Positions 26,434 through 34,793 of a stretch of DNA of 34,793 nt are shown here, piece by piece (the stretch's first letter is position 1; every line of letters begins with the position of its first letter). Source of the DNA: Bacteroidota bacterium (lineage in GTDB: Bacteria > Bacteroidota > Bacteroidia > Chitinophagales > Chitinophagaceae). The notes under the pieces are model-generated. The model was not told the DNA's origin, made no database searches, and saw nothing but the letters and a program-made list of their open reading frames with translations. The stretch covers positions 1 through 34,793 of the forward strand of contig JAFDYA010000126.1 in assembly GCA_018267675.1 (NCBI GenBank). Reading direction: 5' to 3'. A program made the translations under genes and the position numbers.

Positions 26434-29277
26434 CTATGAAATAAATGTTGAAAGTTGCGCCAAGCCTGCGTCAACATCACTGCCCAGATTGATCAAAATG
26501 ACGTTTCTACCTTTATCATCCAAAGATTTAAAATCACCTTTAGACTGCGCTTCGTGCAAGATCCCAAATCCAAAATCTTCATCCGGAATGGCTAGGCTTT
26601 GTGCTTCGGTGCCGGTGATAATAATATACAAGCCCGAGTCCGGTCCCCCTTTATGCAATTGACCGGTGGAATGTAGATAGCGTGGTCCGGTGAGCAGCGT
26701 GGTGGCCACTTTCCTAGCTTCCCCTAGCCTGTTCCGCCAGCTTTCTAGAATAGCGTGCCGACTGTCCGTCTTTAAAAAATAAGGCAGAAAGGCAACATAG
26801 TCCCCAGCCTTTGCAAGAGCCTCAAACGAAGCTAAAAATTCAGAAACAGCCGTTGTTGATGGAGTAATTGCTGCGGCAACACGTTTGCCCGCGAATACTT
26901 TAATACCTGCAGTTTCGGCGAAAGCAACTTGTTGCTCAAAGTGACCTGCATTCAACCATGCTTTGAGTATATCCCGAGTATTTTGTTTGCTCTGCTCTAC
27001 GTTAGGTTGATTGAAGGGATTAATGGCCATCACGATACCACTTGTCGCTACCGCTACTTCCCAACGATAATATTCAGCCCCCAAAGCAAGTAGGTTCGGG
27101 ATAATGATCCGAACAACGGGATGGCCTGCCTGCTCCAATGCCTTCAGTTTTATATCATCGTTGGACACATCATCACCAGCCAACACCATCTGAACAAATA
27201 GACGATCATTGCTATAAAACTCAGGCCCCACAAGGCTTTCGCCATTCACCGGGATCAAGCCCTGTCCTTCTTTACCCGTACTTTCTGCCAGCAATTGCTC
27301 CACCCAATATCCGAAAGCTCCGATAGACGAAGACATCACAAAAGTCACTTTATCTTTGCCAAATTTTTGGCATATCCCTAGCGCTGCGCCCAAACTTAGT
27401 CCAGGGTTGCTCGCAGTGGGAACTTGGCCGTCACAGCTCTTCTTCATCTGTAGTGCGCTATCCATCATCGCCCGCACATCAAGCCCCATCAACGCCATGG
27501 GCAACATACCGAAATCGGACAATACGGAATAGCGACCTCCGATACCGGGAGGATTTAAAAAAGAACACCGAAAATGATATTGTTCCGCCAGTTGCACCAA
27601 TGGGCTGCCGGCATCAGTAATGGCGATGAAGTTTTGCCCTACATTTTGCACACCGGCCTCCTGGCTCAACCTATAGAAATACTTGAAAAAGCTAATCGTT
27701 TCTTGAGTGCCACCACTCTTAGACGCTGCAATGAACAGGGTCTTGGAGAGATCAAGCATTCCTTGAACTTGTAAGATGGCAGCTGGATCTGTATTGTCGA
27801 GCACAAGTAGTTGAGGATAGCCCGGCGCAGACCCGAAACTCTCTCGAGCCACTTCGGAACATAAGCTACTCCCGCCCATACCCAGAAGGACTACTGACGT
27901 GTATCCTTCTTCTTTGATCTGAGTAGAAAATGCCTGCATATTCTTCAATGCTTCGTCCGAAATATCCGGAAGCTCCACCCAGCCCATATTTTCCCGGATC
28001 ATCTTCACTTCGTCGGGATCTACCTCCCAGAGGTAGGCATCCTTCTGAAACAACCTTCGCCCCGCCAAACGTTCATCCATGGCGACATAGGCCGAATTAA
28101 TCTTCTTAGCCATTGATGCTCCTGAAATAGTTTGTGTAGCAAACGATTCGGACAATAACTGCGCCCGCTTGGCTTCCAGCGCGACCATCAAATCATCAAA
28201 AGCCTCATTAAATTTTACGATCCCTTCATCTTCTAATTGCTGACTAACGAAATCAATATCAATTCCCCACCGTTTAAGTGCAGGAAACACTGCCTCAGCA
28301 GCAGTAATATCCATCAAGACCGTATCCTTCACTAGGGTGCCATGATCGGCAAAATCTTCAATAGTTTCATCAGGAATAGTATTGACGGTGTCCACACCAA
28401 TCACCGTCTCCACGTAGCGCAAGTCATACCCAAAGGGATCTTTATTGCTCGTGCTTGCCCACAAAGGCTTTTGCACCTTTGCTCCTTTACTTTTGAGTTG
28501 CTCCCATTCCGACCCGCTAAACACTTTGAGAAAGCTTTGATAAGCCAAACGAGCACTTGCCAATCCGGCTTTGCCAATTAAAAGCTGTGGTGCATCCGTT
28601 GCTTTATAGTTGGGTACAATTCGAGAACGCAATAAAGAATCGACCAGCACATCAATCCTGCTCAGAAAGAAGGAGGCAAAGGATACAATTTTTTCAATCG
28701 GCTTCCCTTCTTTTACGCGGCGTTGTAAGGCTCTGATATAAGCGCGGGCGATTTCTTCGTATCGAGGGATGCCGAATAACAAGGTAACATTGATGTTGAT
28801 GCCCTGATAGAGCAATTCTTCAATTGCCTCCACTCCTTCAGCGGTACCGGGAATCTTAATCAAACAATTCTCTTTGTTCACCAATCCGTGTAGTCGCTTG
28901 GCTTCGGAAATAGAAGTATCTGTATCTCGCGCCAAATAAGGCGAAACCTCCAGGCTCACAAAACCATCTGTACATGCTGAAGCTTCGAAGACCGGACGGA
29001 GCAGGTCACAGGCATCCTTTAGATCTTGTACCGTTAGGGCATCATAAATCTGATAGGCCGTCTTACCCAAAGCAACTTCTGCCTTGATCTGCACGTCATA
29101 GTCCGAACCGGAAGTAATGGCTTTGTGAAATATGCTCGGGTTGGATGTTATTCCGCGCAAGCCTTCAGTGGCGACACGCCGAGCAAGCTCTCCACTCTTA
29201 ATCTTTGCACGGGAAAGGTTGTCTAACCAATAGCTCTGCCCAAAAGACAATAATTCAACAAGTTTATTCATGTTCAT
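26434..29277 (-). CDS. tal-pgi: Bifunctional transaldolase / phosphoglucose isomerase
   Basis: A 947-residue fusion. The N-terminal transaldolase (about 1-375) has GITSNPSIFHKAI (42-54) and the Schiff-base Lys141 in CLIKIPGT; it moves a dihydroxyacetone unit between sugar phosphates. The C-terminal phosphoglucose isomerase (about 400-947) has GMGGSSLCSEV, the sugar-phosphate loop SKSGGTQETIS and GGRYSVLSDFG; it interconverts glucose 6-phosphate and fructose 6-phosphate. The fusion could channel fructose 6-phosphate back to zwf, encoded three genes downstream. Its ATG (29275-29277) overlaps the rpiB stop in ATGA, a sign of translational coupling; a second ATG at 29271 is possible. Confidence 0.97.
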   Translation of the reverse strand: MNMNKLVELLSFGQSYWLDNLSRAKIKSGELARRVATEGLRGITSNPSIFHKAITSGSDYDVQIKAEVALGKTAYQIYDALTVQDLKDACDLLRPVFEASACTDGFVSLEVSPYLARDTDTSISEAKRLHGLVNKENCLIKIPGTAEGVEAIEELLYQGININVTLLFGIPRYEEIARAYIRALQRRVKEGKPIEKIVSFASFFLSRIDVLVDSLLRSRIVPNYKATDAPQLLIGKAGLASARLAYQSFLKVFSGSEWEQLKSKGAKVQKPLWASTSNKDPFGYDLRYVETVIGVDTVNTIPDETIEDFADHGTLVKDTVLMDITAAEAVFPALKRWGIDIDFVSQQLEDEGIVKFNEAFDDLMVALEAKRAQLLSESFATQTISGASMAKKINSAYVAMDERLAGRRLFQKDAYLWEVDPDEVKMIRENMGWVELPDISDEALKNMQAFSTQIKEEGYTSVVLLGMGGSSLCSEVARESFGSAPGYPQLLVLDNTDPAAILQVQGMLDLSKTLFIAASKSGGTQETISFFKYFYRLSQEAGVQNVGQNFIAITDAGSPLVQLAEQYHFRCSFLNPPGIGGRYSVLSDFGMLPMALMGLDVRAMMDSALQMKKSCDGQVPTASNPGLSLGAALGICQKFGKDKVTFVMSSSIGAFGYWVEQLLAESTGKEGQGLIPVNGESLVGPEFYSNDRLFVQMVLAGDDVSNDDIKLKALEQAGHPVVRIIIPNLLALGAEYYRWEVAVATSGIVMAINPFNQPNVEQSKQNTRDILKAWLNAGHFEQQVAFAETAGIKVFAGKRVAAAITPSTTAVSEFLASFEALAKAGDYVAFLPYFLKTDSRHAILESWRNRLGEARKVATTLLTGPRYLHSTGQLHKGGPDSGLYIIITGTEAQSLAIPDEDFGFGILHEAQSKGDFKSLDDKGRNVILINLGSDVDAGLAQLSTFIS

Positions 29278-29729
29278 TTCAAATTTTGTTGTTCTATCAA
29301 TGCGATTTTGTGTAGCCTGCGCTGATGGCGCTCCTCAGCTGAAAACACCGCATTCAAAAAAGTAAGTACAATTTCTTTGGCAAGCGCCATGCCAATCACC
29401 CGTTGACCGAGGCAAAGAATATTCACATCATCATGTTCTACGCATTGATGGGCACTATAAGTATCATGACAAACGCCGGCTCTTATTCCTTTAAACTTAT
29501 TCGCCGCAATACTCACACCAACGGCACTTCCGCAGATTAAAATACCACGTTCCGCCTCGCCTGAGATGATCGCCTTAGCCACCGCTGCTGCATAATCCGG
29601 ATAATCATCAGGAACCTCGGGATGGTAACTGCCCAAATCTTGCAGCTCATGGCCCATTCCCACCAAAAACTCGTTGAGCATTCTTTTATATTCAAACCCT
29701 GCATGGTCCGACGCGATTGCAATTTTCAT
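29274..29729 (-). CDS. rpiB: Ribose 5-phosphate isomerase B
   Basis: It interconverts ribulose 5-phosphate and ribose 5-phosphate. The 151-residue protein fits the RpiB/LacAB family: IASDHAGFEYK at the N-terminus, the catalytic-cysteine loop CGSAVGVSIAANK, GIRAGVCHD, and HDDVNILCLGQRVIG. The loop reads CGSAVG where E. coli-type enzymes have CGTGIG, but the cysteine is kept. It starts 3 nt after the tkt stop and overlaps talpgi by 4 nt. Confidence 0.95.
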   Translation of the reverse strand: MKIAIASDHAGFEYKRMLNEFLVGMGHELQDLGSYHPEVPDDYPDYAAAVAKAIISGEAERGILICGSAVGVSIAANKFKGIRAGVCHDTYSAHQCVEHDDVNILCLGQRVIGMALAKEIVLTFLNAVFSAEERHQRRLHKIALIEQQNLK

Positions 29730-29732
29730 AAA

Positions 29733-31742
29733 TCAAAAAGCTAGTACATTTTTAACCTGAGCCACTACATGCTCCGCAGTGAACCCAAAGTGTTTAAATA
29801 AATCTTGTGCTGGCGCGCTCTCGCCAAAAGTGCTCATACCAATAACTATCCCATCAGCTCCTACCCATTCGTGCCATCCTTCCGGCGCTGCCGCCTCTAT
29901 AGCCACTCTAGCCTTAACCGCCTTGGGCAGTACCTCTTCATGATATGATTTGCTTTGCGTTCTAAAAAACTTCCAGCAGGGCATACTGACCACCCGAATG
30001 TCAATACCTTCCTGCCACAAAAGCTCCTGTGCCTGTAATGCCCATTGCACTTCGGATCCGGTACTCATCACTATTGCCTGAGGACTTATCCCCTTTTCTT
30101 TGGAAAGGATATATGCTCCTTTATGTAGTCCTGTTGCACCGGCATATTTAGACCGATCCAATACCGGCACTTTCTGCCGAGTAAGAACGAGCATTGTCGG
30201 CCCATCCTTTCGCTCTAGTGCGGCTTTCCAGGCTTCTACTGCTTCATTAGCATCTGCGGGACGAATTGTGGCAATATTTGGTGTTGCCCTAAAGGTGATG
30301 AGTTGTTCTATGGGCTGATGCGTGGTACCGTCTTCGCCCAAACCGATAGAATCATGCGTCATAATATAGATGACCGGCATCTTCATGATTGCGGCAATCC
30401 GTATTGCCGGCTTTGCATAATCTGTGAACACAAAATAGGTTGCAGCGTAAGGGCGTACACCACCATGCACCATCATGCCATAGCTCGCAGCACACATTAC
30501 ATGCTCCCGAATCCCCCAATCTATGTTCCTATTCTGATAGGCTGCCTTGCTTAGGTATCCGCTTTGTTCGTTAAACGTTGCGGTACTTTCTCCCAAGTCA
30601 GCACTTCCTCCTATGAGCCAAGGGAATTGCTTACTTACAGCATGCAACACATCTGTTGATACTTTTCGGGTCGCTACCGCTCCATCGCTCGGCGAATAAA
30701 TTGGGAGCTGATCCGCCCATCCGAGTGGCAATTCCTGATTCAAATATTGCTGGAAGCTCGTGCCTAGATCGGGATGAGTTGTATGCAGCTCCTGAAGCAA
30801 CTCATTCCATCTACTTTCTGCTGCTGCTCCAGCTGTCACAGCTCGCCCCATAAATTCCTTTACCTCATCCGGTACTAAAAATTCAGGAGCTAGCGGCCAT
30901 CCATAAAACTCTTTAGTCAATTTCAACTCTGCAGCACCCAAGGGGGATCCATGCACCGCCGAAGTATCTTGTTTGTTGGGCGAACCATAGCCTATCAGAC
31001 TCCTTAAAATTATTATTGAAGGCTTGTCATCTACGGCAATTGCCGCTTGAAATGCCTGAGTAATCTTCCCGACATCTTGTGCCACACCCTCATCATCCAG
31101 CTTGAGCACATGCCAGTTGTAGGCTTCAAATCGTTTCGCCACATCATCGTCATAAGTCAGATTAGTGTGTCCTTCTATGGTGATATGATTATTGTCGTAC
31201 AGAAAAATAAGTTTACCCAAACCAAGATGTCCGGCTAGTGATGCGGCCTCATGCGAGGCACCTTCCATCAAGTCGCCATCACCACAGAAGACAAATGTTC
31301 TATGATCAACAATTCGCTTGCCCTCCACATTAAAAATAGCGGCTAAATGCGCTTCTGCAATAGCCATTCCAACGGCAGCCATGACGCCTTGCCCGAGCGG
31401 CCCCGTTGTCGTTTCTACGCCCGGGGTTAGGTGGTGTTCCGGATGTCCGGCTGTCTTACTACCCAACTGTCGGAATTGCTTGATATCATCTAGGGAAAGG
31501 TCATAGCCGCAGAGGTGGAGCATTGCATATTGCAACATAGAGGCGTGACCATTGGAGAGTACAAATCGATCCCGATTAAACCAATTTGGGTTCTTGGGAT
31601 TAAAGCGCATGATATTCATCCAAAGTGCATAAGCGGCCGGCGCCAGGGTCATGGGTGCTCCGGGATGGCCACTGTTTGCTTTTTCAATGGCATCTATTGC
31701 CAGGCAACGAATTGTATCAATGCAACGTGTTTCGAGATTCAT
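29733..31742 (-). CDS. tkt: Transketolase
   Basis: A thiamine-diphosphate enzyme moving two-carbon units between sugar phosphates in the non-oxidative pentose phosphate pathway. The 669-residue length is normal. Seen are His26 in NSGHPGAP, His66 in SNGHAS, His100 in TAGHPEHH, and the ThDP/Mg2+ motif GDGDLMEG (154-161) ending in YDNNHI. The pyrimidine domain begins near residue 360 (RKVSTDVLHAV) and includes GIREHVM with the catalytic Glu. It is the first gene of the operon. No convincing promoter is seen upstream; TATTTTTC at 31891-31898 (minus) is a weak candidate. Confidence 0.98.
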   Translation of the reverse strand: MNLETRCIDTIRCLAIDAIEKANSGHPGAPMTLAPAAYALWMNIMRFNPKNPNWFNRDRFVLSNGHASMLQYAMLHLCGYDLSLDDIKQFRQLGSKTAGHPEHHLTPGVETTTGPLGQGVMAAVGMAIAEAHLAAIFNVEGKRIVDHRTFVFCGDGDLMEGASHEAASLAGHLGLGKLIFLYDNNHITIEGHTNLTYDDDVAKRFEAYNWHVLKLDDEGVAQDVGKITQAFQAAIAVDDKPSIIILRSLIGYGSPNKQDTSAVHGSPLGAAELKLTKEFYGWPLAPEFLVPDEVKEFMGRAVTAGAAAESRWNELLQELHTTHPDLGTSFQQYLNQELPLGWADQLPIYSPSDGAVATRKVSTDVLHAVSKQFPWLIGGSADLGESTATFNEQSGYLSKAAYQNRNIDWGIREHVMCAASYGMMVHGGVRPYAATYFVFTDYAKPAIRIAAIMKMPVIYIMTHDSIGLGEDGTTHQPIEQLITFRATPNIATIRPADANEAVEAWKAALERKDGPTMLVLTRQKVPVLDRSKYAGATGLHKGAYILSKEKGISPQAIVMSTGSEVQWALQAQELLWQEGIDIRVVSMPCWKFFRTQSKSYHEEVLPKAVKARVAIEAAAPEGWHEWVGADGIVIGMSTFGESAPAQDLFKHFGFTAEHVVAQVKNVLAF

Positions 31743-32097
31743 TATTAGAGGGTAGTTTTTTGGAATGAACTAATCGGCTTATTCAAAGTGCTTTCCGAAC
31801 TTCAAAGGATGTGCCATATACTTCACAGTACCGTCTGCTTAAAAATTGATGCCACGAACTATTTAAACAAAGACCACTTTACCTTTTAACGAAAAATACG
31901 GAACGTAGCAGCCCCTAAAATTCAGTACAACGCTATTTATTCTTTAGAAATATGCCTGGGCAGAATTGACCTTAGCCTCCTATTAAAATAATACCACCGG
32001 GTAGAAAAGGGTTACTAGACTTTGCTCCAGTTCCAAATCGACCGCATCATTTCAATATTCCTGCCATTTTCATAATTGATTTGAATACTTTCGACGC
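31743..32097. other. Divergent intergenic region upstream of the pentose phosphate operon
   Basis: About 355 nt between tkt (minus) and the small membrane-protein gene (plus), with no credible reading frame. Weak minus-strand -7 candidate at 31891-31898 (TATTTTTC). On the plus strand TACTTTCG (32086-32093), seven of eight to the -7 box, lies 4 nt before the ATG at 32098 and implies a leaderless message. No riboswitch-like fold, repeat or tRNA is seen. Confidence 0.6.
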
Positions 32098-32544
32098 ATG
32101 CAAAGAATACTCCTTTTCCTTTCTTTCCTACTCCTAATACAACAACCCAGCTTTGCCCGTATCACGTTGCGGCAGCATCAAAAGGCAATCCGCAATACCG
32201 GCAACACCACCCGATCCATTGCAGAGCTACATACACATTGGCAAAATTTTGGACCAAGAAAAAAACGGCACCACCCCAACGACGAAGACCGCTACTATAA
32301 CATGTCGCAAGGCATCACAGCCTTTACTTCTGTCTTTCTTTCACTTGCAAGCTTCGTAGCTTTTGCCCTCACCGGCGTTGAATTCTTCATCTTCCCTGCA
32401 TTAATCTTTGCCGGCATATCGGTTGTATTGGGCGCTGTGGGTATGAAAAGAATGAAACCGGGCTATGCTCTTGCAGGAATGATCCTTGGCTTTCTCGAAC
32501 TCATCGTTGGTATCGTTGCTTTGGCTTCGCTCCCGCCAATGTAA
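32098..32544 (+). CDS. Small membrane protein, function unknown
   Basis: A 148-residue protein with a signal peptide (MQRILLFLSFLLLIQQPSFA). A basic, histidine-containing stretch follows (about 21-68; GPRKKRHHPNDEDRYY), then three hydrophobic segments: about 74-92, 94-113 and 124-145. The last part, GYALAGMILGFLELIVGIVAL, resembles the glycine-rich membrane hairpins of DUF4190-type proteins. No catalytic motif is visible and no function is proposed. A -7-like box lies 4 nt upstream of the ATG. ruvB follows by about 96 nt and has a candidate -7 box of its own. Confidence 0.75.
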   Translation: MQRILLFLSFLLLIQQPSFARITLRQHQKAIRNTGNTTRSIAELHTHWQNFGPRKKRHHPNDEDRYYNMSQGITAFTSVFLSLASFVAFALTGVEFFIFPALIFAGISVVLGAVGMKRMKPGYALAGMILGFLELIVGIVALASLPPM

Positions 32545-32626
32545 GGCAGTTAGATCACTACCGAGCTTGCTAAAAATACCGAACAAAATCCCCCACCCCT
32601 GGAAGCGCAAACTTCCAAAACAGACT

Positions 32627-32634
32627 TACTTTTA
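32627..32634 (+). promoter_or_regulatory. Possible -7 box of ruvB
   Basis: TACTTTTA matches TAnnTTTG at seven of eight positions and lies 6 nt before the ruvB ATG. No -33 TTTG is seen. It would give another very short leader. Confidence 0.3.
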
Positions 32635-32640
32635 TCCTCG

Positions 32641-33666
32641 ATGAGCGAACCGTCCCATGTCCGTCCGGATGAAAACCTGTCTCCAGCCGACAAAGCATAT
32701 GAGAACACCATCCGGCCACAACAGATCGAAGATTTTGCCGGGCAGCCCCAGCTAGTGGACAATCTGCGCATCTTCATCAAAGCCGCCAACTTGCGCAACG
32801 AAGCCCTGGATCATGTGCTGTTTCACGGTCCTCCCGGCCTTGGTAAGACGACACTATCGCGGATCGTAGCCAATGAGTTGGGGGTAAACATTAAGGAAAC
32901 TTCCGGCCCTGTCATTGAAAAACCTGCAGACCTCGCCGGCCTACTCACCTCACTGGAAGAACGCGATGTCTTGTTTGTAGATGAGATCCACCGCTTGAGT
33001 ACCGTGGTTGAAGAATACCTGTATTCGGCCATGGAAGACTTTAAAATTGACATCATGATTGAGTCTGGACCGGCTGCTCGCTCTATACAAATATCATTGG
33101 CACCCTTCACCTTAGTCGGTGCTACCACCCGATCAGGCTTACTCACTGCACCCTTGCTATCCCGCTTTGGCATCAAGAGTCGGCTGGACTATTATACGGC
33201 TGAGGTTTTGCAAGGGATCATCCTCCGTGCAGCAGGGGTACTCCAGGTGAAAGTAACATCGGACGCTGCTCTGGAGATTGCACGACGGAGTCGCGGCACG
33301 CCAAGAATCGCCAACGGCTTGCTTCGGAGAATGCGGGATTTCGCACAAGTATTAGGTAAGGGAGTCGTCGACTTAGGCATTGTGGAATATGGCTTGAAAG
33401 CACTGAACGTGGATGCTAATGGTCTTGACGAAATGGACAATCGGATACTTTCAACCTTAATCGACAAGTTCAAAGGTGGTCCAACCGGTATTTCCAATAT
33501 TGCAACGGCAGTCGGTGAAGAAGCCGGCACTATTGAGGAAGTGTATGAACCATTCTTGATTCAAGAAGGATACATCATCCGAACCCCTCGCGGTCGGGAG
33601 GCCACCGAAAAAGCCTACAAACATCTCCATAAAACCTGGAACAAAAGTAGCAATACCCTTTTCTAG
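32641..33666 (+). CDS. ruvB: Holliday junction branch migration ATPase RuvB
   Basis: RuvB is the hexameric AAA+ motor that, with RuvA, drives branch migration at Holliday junctions. The 341-residue length is typical. Walker [10 protein letters not shown] (63-71), Walker B FVDEIH (112-117), sensor 1 GATTRSG and the RuvB-specific [10 protein letters not shown] are present. The C-terminal winged-helix part contains [21 protein letters not shown]. It is not next to ruvA or ruvC here. The esterase gene follows by 18 nt, possibly on the same transcript. Confidence 0.98.
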   Translation: MSEPSHVRPDENLSPADKAYENTIRPQQIEDFAGQPQLVDNLRIFIKAANLRNEALDHVLFHGPPGLGKTTLSRIVANELGVNIKETSGPVIEKPADLAGLLTSLEERDVLFVDEIHRLSTVVEEYLYSAMEDFKIDIMIESGPAARSIQISLAPFTLVGATTRSGLLTAPLLSRFGIKSRLDYYTAEVLQGIILRAAGVLQVKVTSDAALEIARRSRGTPRIANGLLRRMRDFAQVLGKGVVDLGIVEYGLKALNVDANGLDEMDNRILSTLIDKFKGGPTGISNIATAVGEEAGTIEEVYEPFLIQEGYIIRTPRGREATEKAYKHLHKTWNKSSNTLF

Positions 33667-33684
33667 CCCCCGCAAGCAACAACA

Positions 33685-34587
33685 ATGAATACACTAAGAT
33701 GCTTCAGTAAAAATCTGATTGGGTTCTGCTGCACCCTCACTATCCTCTTAAGCAAATCTTGGACGCTATCCGCTCAAGCTCAGTTGCCAATGACCTTAAG
33801 CTCAAAGCCACTTGTAATAGGTCAGGTACAAGAAATTTCTTCTACCCAATTGGGTGAGAAACGAAGCTTGAACATCTACCTGCCCGAAGGCTATAATGAA
33901 AACGACACTACACGATATCCAGTAGTTTTTTTGCTAGATGGTGGTACCAGCGAAGATTTCATCCATGCTGTCGGCCTTTACCAATTCTATTCCTTTCCTT
34001 GGGTCAACATCGCCCCACCGTCCATCATTGTGGGAATCGTGAACGTGGATAGACGAAGAGATTTCACCTTCCCTACAACTATAAGTGACGATAGCAAAGC
34101 CTACCCTACAACGGGACATTCCGATAGGTTCATCGCCTTTCTCAGCAAAGAGCTCCTGCCCTATATCGACCAGCACTTCCGAACAACACCAGCACGCACC
34201 CTGATTGGCGAAAGCCTCGGCGGCCTACTCGCCACTCAAATTCTTCAAACAGTGCCCAGCCTGTTCAACAATTATATCATTGTAAGCCCAAGCCTATGGT
34301 GGAACAATGGATCGATATTGACACAGGACTTTGAGCAGATTTGTAAAGAAAACAAAGGGAAGACCAATGTCTTTATTGCAGTTGGTAAAGAAGGTTTGGC
34401 CCCTACAAAAACACCGCGCCTCATGGAAGTCGACGCAAATACCCTAGCAGAAAAGCTCGTTGATTGTTCATCAAAAAGACTCCGAGTTAAGTTTGACTAT
34501 CTGGGAGAAGAAAATCATGCTACCATCATGCACCAGGCACTGATGAATGCTTTGAAATTCCTAAACGATTCTACTGAAAAAAAATAA
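33685..34587 (+). CDS. Secreted alpha/beta hydrolase, putative esterase (esterase D-like)
   Basis: A 300-residue protein with a signal peptide (hydrophobic IGFCCTLTILL, cleavage near LSAQA) and an alpha/beta-hydrolase domain of the putative esterase family that includes esterase D and siderophore esterases. SLNIYLPEGYNEND and YPVVFLLDGG are early-strand signatures. The nucleophile elbow is GESLGG (Ser about 178) after TLIG, and the C-terminal histidine is probably the one in EENHATIMHQAL. An acidic residue before it would complete the triad. The protein is likely periplasmic or surface-bound; the ester it acts on is unknown. It ends 5 nt from the convergent DUF445 gene. Confidence 0.9.
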   Translation: MNTLRCFSKNLIGFCCTLTILLSKSWTLSAQAQLPMTLSSKPLVIGQVQEISSTQLGEKRSLNIYLPEGYNENDTTRYPVVFLLDGGTSEDFIHAVGLYQFYSFPWVNIAPPSIIVGIVNVDRRRDFTFPTTISDDSKAYPTTGHSDRFIAFLSKELLPYIDQHFRTTPARTLIGESLGGLLATQILQTVPSLFNNYIIVSPSLWWNNGSILTQDFEQICKENKGKTNVFIAVGKEGLAPTKTPRLMEVDANTLAEKLVDCSSKRLRVKFDYLGEENHATIMHQALMNALKFLNDSTEKK

Positions 34588-34592
34588 AATAC

Positions 34593-34793
34593 TCAACTCA
34601 GCAAATCGGTGATGGCATGGATGAGCAGCCCAACCAAACCACCAACCAGCGTACCATTGATACGAATGAACTGCAAATCCTTCCCCACTTCCAACTCCAA
34701 CTTTTCACTCAAATCTTTTCCCTTCCAATTGCCCACGGTATTGGCTATGATCGTACCAACCGCATTGGCATTTCGGAGCACAAATTTGTAAGC
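34593..34793 (-). CDS. DUF445-family protein (5' partial)
   Basis: Only the last 66 codons are in the window; the frame is open to the right edge. The sequence KFVLRNANAVGTIIANTVGNW, then ELEVGKDLQFIRINGTLVGG and a C-terminal hydrophobic segment (LVGLLIHAITDLL), is the usual end of DUF445 membrane proteins (YheB/YjiN-like), whose function is unknown. The GTG at 34781 is not a start. Confidence 0.85.
   Translation of the reverse strand, partial: AYKFVLRNANAVGTIIANTVGNWKGKDLSEKLELEVGKDLQFIRINGTLVGGLVGLLIHAITDLLS

Noticed and set aside
29483..29525. RpiB loop CGSAVG instead of CGTGIG as a sign of an inactive enzyme
   Set aside because: The catalytic cysteine and the rest of the loop (SIAANK) are kept, and related LacA/RpiB proteins vary here, so loss of function is not supported.
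32600..32617. Small hairpin TGGAAG-6 nt-CTTCCA before ruvB
   Set aside because: The stem is only 6 bp, no T run follows on the plus strand, and it may be chance in a C/A-rich stretch.

Overview
The window comes from the chromosome of a member of the Bacteroidota. Two secreted proteins end in the type B sorting domain of the type IX secretion system (gliding-motility-associated C-terminal domain). Start codons lack Shine-Dalgarno sequences. Several genes are preceded by the Bacteroidota -7 box (TAnnTTTG). Family-level hallmarks (S46 peptidase, tal-pgi fusion, class II NirK) agree. The order cannot be settled from the sequence alone; a free-living Chitinophagales- or Saprospirales-like aerobe with partial denitrification would fit.

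Layout. 1-2441: 3' part of a large PKD-repeat surface protein. 2601-4553 (minus): tRNA-Thr(TGT), tRNA-Tyr(GTA), tRNA-Gly(TCC), tRNA-Thr(GGT) and tuf, in the same order as the E. coli thrU-tyrU-glyT-thrT-tufB cluster, with a clear promoter in front and a strong terminator behind. 4877-8985 (plus): a polytopic membrane protein, a SpoU-type RNA methyltransferase, a membrane-anchored zinc metallopeptidase and a threonine aldolase-like PLP enzyme. 9155-13036 (plus): a nitrite-reduction module of outer-membrane beta-barrel, copper nitrite reductase NirK (lipoprotein), an FGE-fold protein without the FGE cysteine pair, and a SCO-type copper chaperone. 13096-19593 (minus): formiminotransferase-cyclodeaminase, UDP-xylose synthase, UDP-glucose dehydrogenase and an S46 dipeptidyl-peptidase with the DPP11 specificity arginine. 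19695-22089 (plus): a second type B T9SS cargo protein with repeats that may form a propeller, and a small alpha/beta-barrel protein.

22091-31742 (minus) is a tight seven-gene operon, tkt-rpiB-talpgi-HAD phosphatase-gnd-zwf-pgl. It encodes nearly the whole pentose phosphate pathway, oxidative and non-oxidative branches, plus phosphoglucose isomerase; only ribulose-phosphate 3-epimerase is missing. Genes overlap or are separated by 1-14 nt. 32098-34587 (plus) holds a small membrane protein, ruvB and a secreted esterase. The window ends inside a DUF445-family gene on the minus strand.

No CRISPR array, insertion sequence, phage gene, toxin-antitoxin pair or defence island was found. The part with most potential novelty is the NirK neighbourhood. 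The other findings mostly concern gene organisation: the pentose phosphate operon, very short leaders, and the separation of tuf from its usual downstream ribosomal-protein genes.
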